In this document: positions 5,216-5,302 of the stretch, in pieces
Layout of the letters: each line of letters begins with the position of its first letter
Position numbering within the stretch: the first letter of the stretch is position 1
Assembly: GCA_027491845.1 (NCBI GenBank)
Contig: JAOZGF010000206.1
Span: forward strand, 1 to 5,302
Source of the DNA: Thermoproteota archaeon
Lineage (GTDB): Archaea; Korarchaeota; JAOZGF01
DNA: 5,302 nucleotides
Direction of reading: 5' to 3'
Notes under the pieces: model-generated
Databases searched by the model: none
Seen by the model: the letters and a program-made list of their open reading frames with translations, nothing else
What the model was told of the DNA's origin: nothing
Program-made: the position numbers and the translations under genes

Positions 5216-5302
5216 ATGGCTAGTGCAGGTGTTGATATTGGAGCTAGAAATGTAAAAGTAATCATTTTAGAGGACGGAAAAATTCTTTCAAAAGGCCTTG
5301 TT
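5216..5302 (+). CDS. BadF/BadG/BcrA/BcrD-type ATPase (activator/electron-donating subunit), 5' end only
   Basis: Only 29 codons are visible, open to the right edge. The N-terminus AGVDIGARNVKVIILEDGKI has the phosphate-1 loop pattern of the ASKHA (actin/Hsp70/sugar kinase) fold: a hydrophobic strand, then D-x-G, then a second strand. The same opening is seen in HgdC-type activators and in BcrA/BcrD. In class I benzoyl-CoA reductases two such subunits share one [4Fe-4S] cluster and couple ATP hydrolysis to electron transfer to the B/C module. The gene starts 24 bp after bcrB. From position alone it could be the BcrA or the BcrD type; a short N-terminus without an extension does not decide. Family assignment rests on the motif plus context. 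Confidence 0.75.
   Translation, partial: MASAGVDIGARNVKVIILEDGKILSKGLV

Overview
The window looks archaeal. Start sites are preceded by GGTGA, GGAGG or GAGGG motifs that match the archaeal anti-Shine-Dalgarno. At least two genes begin with TTG. Upstream of the main operon there is an A-rich BRE-like block followed by an AT-rich TATA box. Arg (AGG/AGA) and Ile (ATA) codon use is typical of many archaea, often thermophilic ones. The lineage cannot be fixed from this sequence; Thermoproteota/Bathyarchaeia and Archaeoglobi are reasonable guesses.

Layout, left to right. (1) Positions 1-1388, minus strand: the N-terminal two thirds or so of a probably exported M1-family zinc metallopeptidase, cut by the left window edge. 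It is absent from simple ORF lists because its stop lies outside the window and it has no upstream ATG. (2) Positions 1389-1518: a divergent intergenic region. (3) Positions 1519-2154, plus strand: a DUF2148 protein with a four-Cys ferredoxin-like motif. (4) Positions 2157-2492, minus strand: a small ArsR-like winged-helix regulator whose stop is 2 bp from the stop of the DUF2148 gene. (5) Positions 2493-2659: a divergent control region with a good TATA box, two short palindromes and a 9-bp inverted repeat in the leader. (6) Position 2660 to the right edge, plus strand: an operon encoding two 2-hydroxyacyl-CoA dehydratase/benzoyl-CoA reductase-type subunits (BcrC-like, then BcrB-like), followed by the first 29 codons of a BadF/BadG/BcrA/BcrD-type ATPase.

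How they fit together. The three-gene order (C, B, ATPase) is that of class I, ATP-dependent benzoyl-CoA reductases (bcrCBAD, badDEFG). In these enzymes an ASKHA-fold ATPase passes activated electrons from ferredoxin to an FeS heterodimer that reduces the aromatic ring of benzoyl-CoA. The divergent regulator is the obvious candidate for controlling this operon. The DUF2148 protein is an FeS protein of unknown function next door and could be linked to electron supply, but nothing in the sequence proves that. The peptidase probably belongs to a separate function.

The points most worth a second look are the identity of the archaeal aromatic-ring reductase, the hairpin just upstream of the bcrC ribosome-binding site, and the DUF2148 neighbour. 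No CRISPR array, tRNA, rRNA or insertion sequence was seen.
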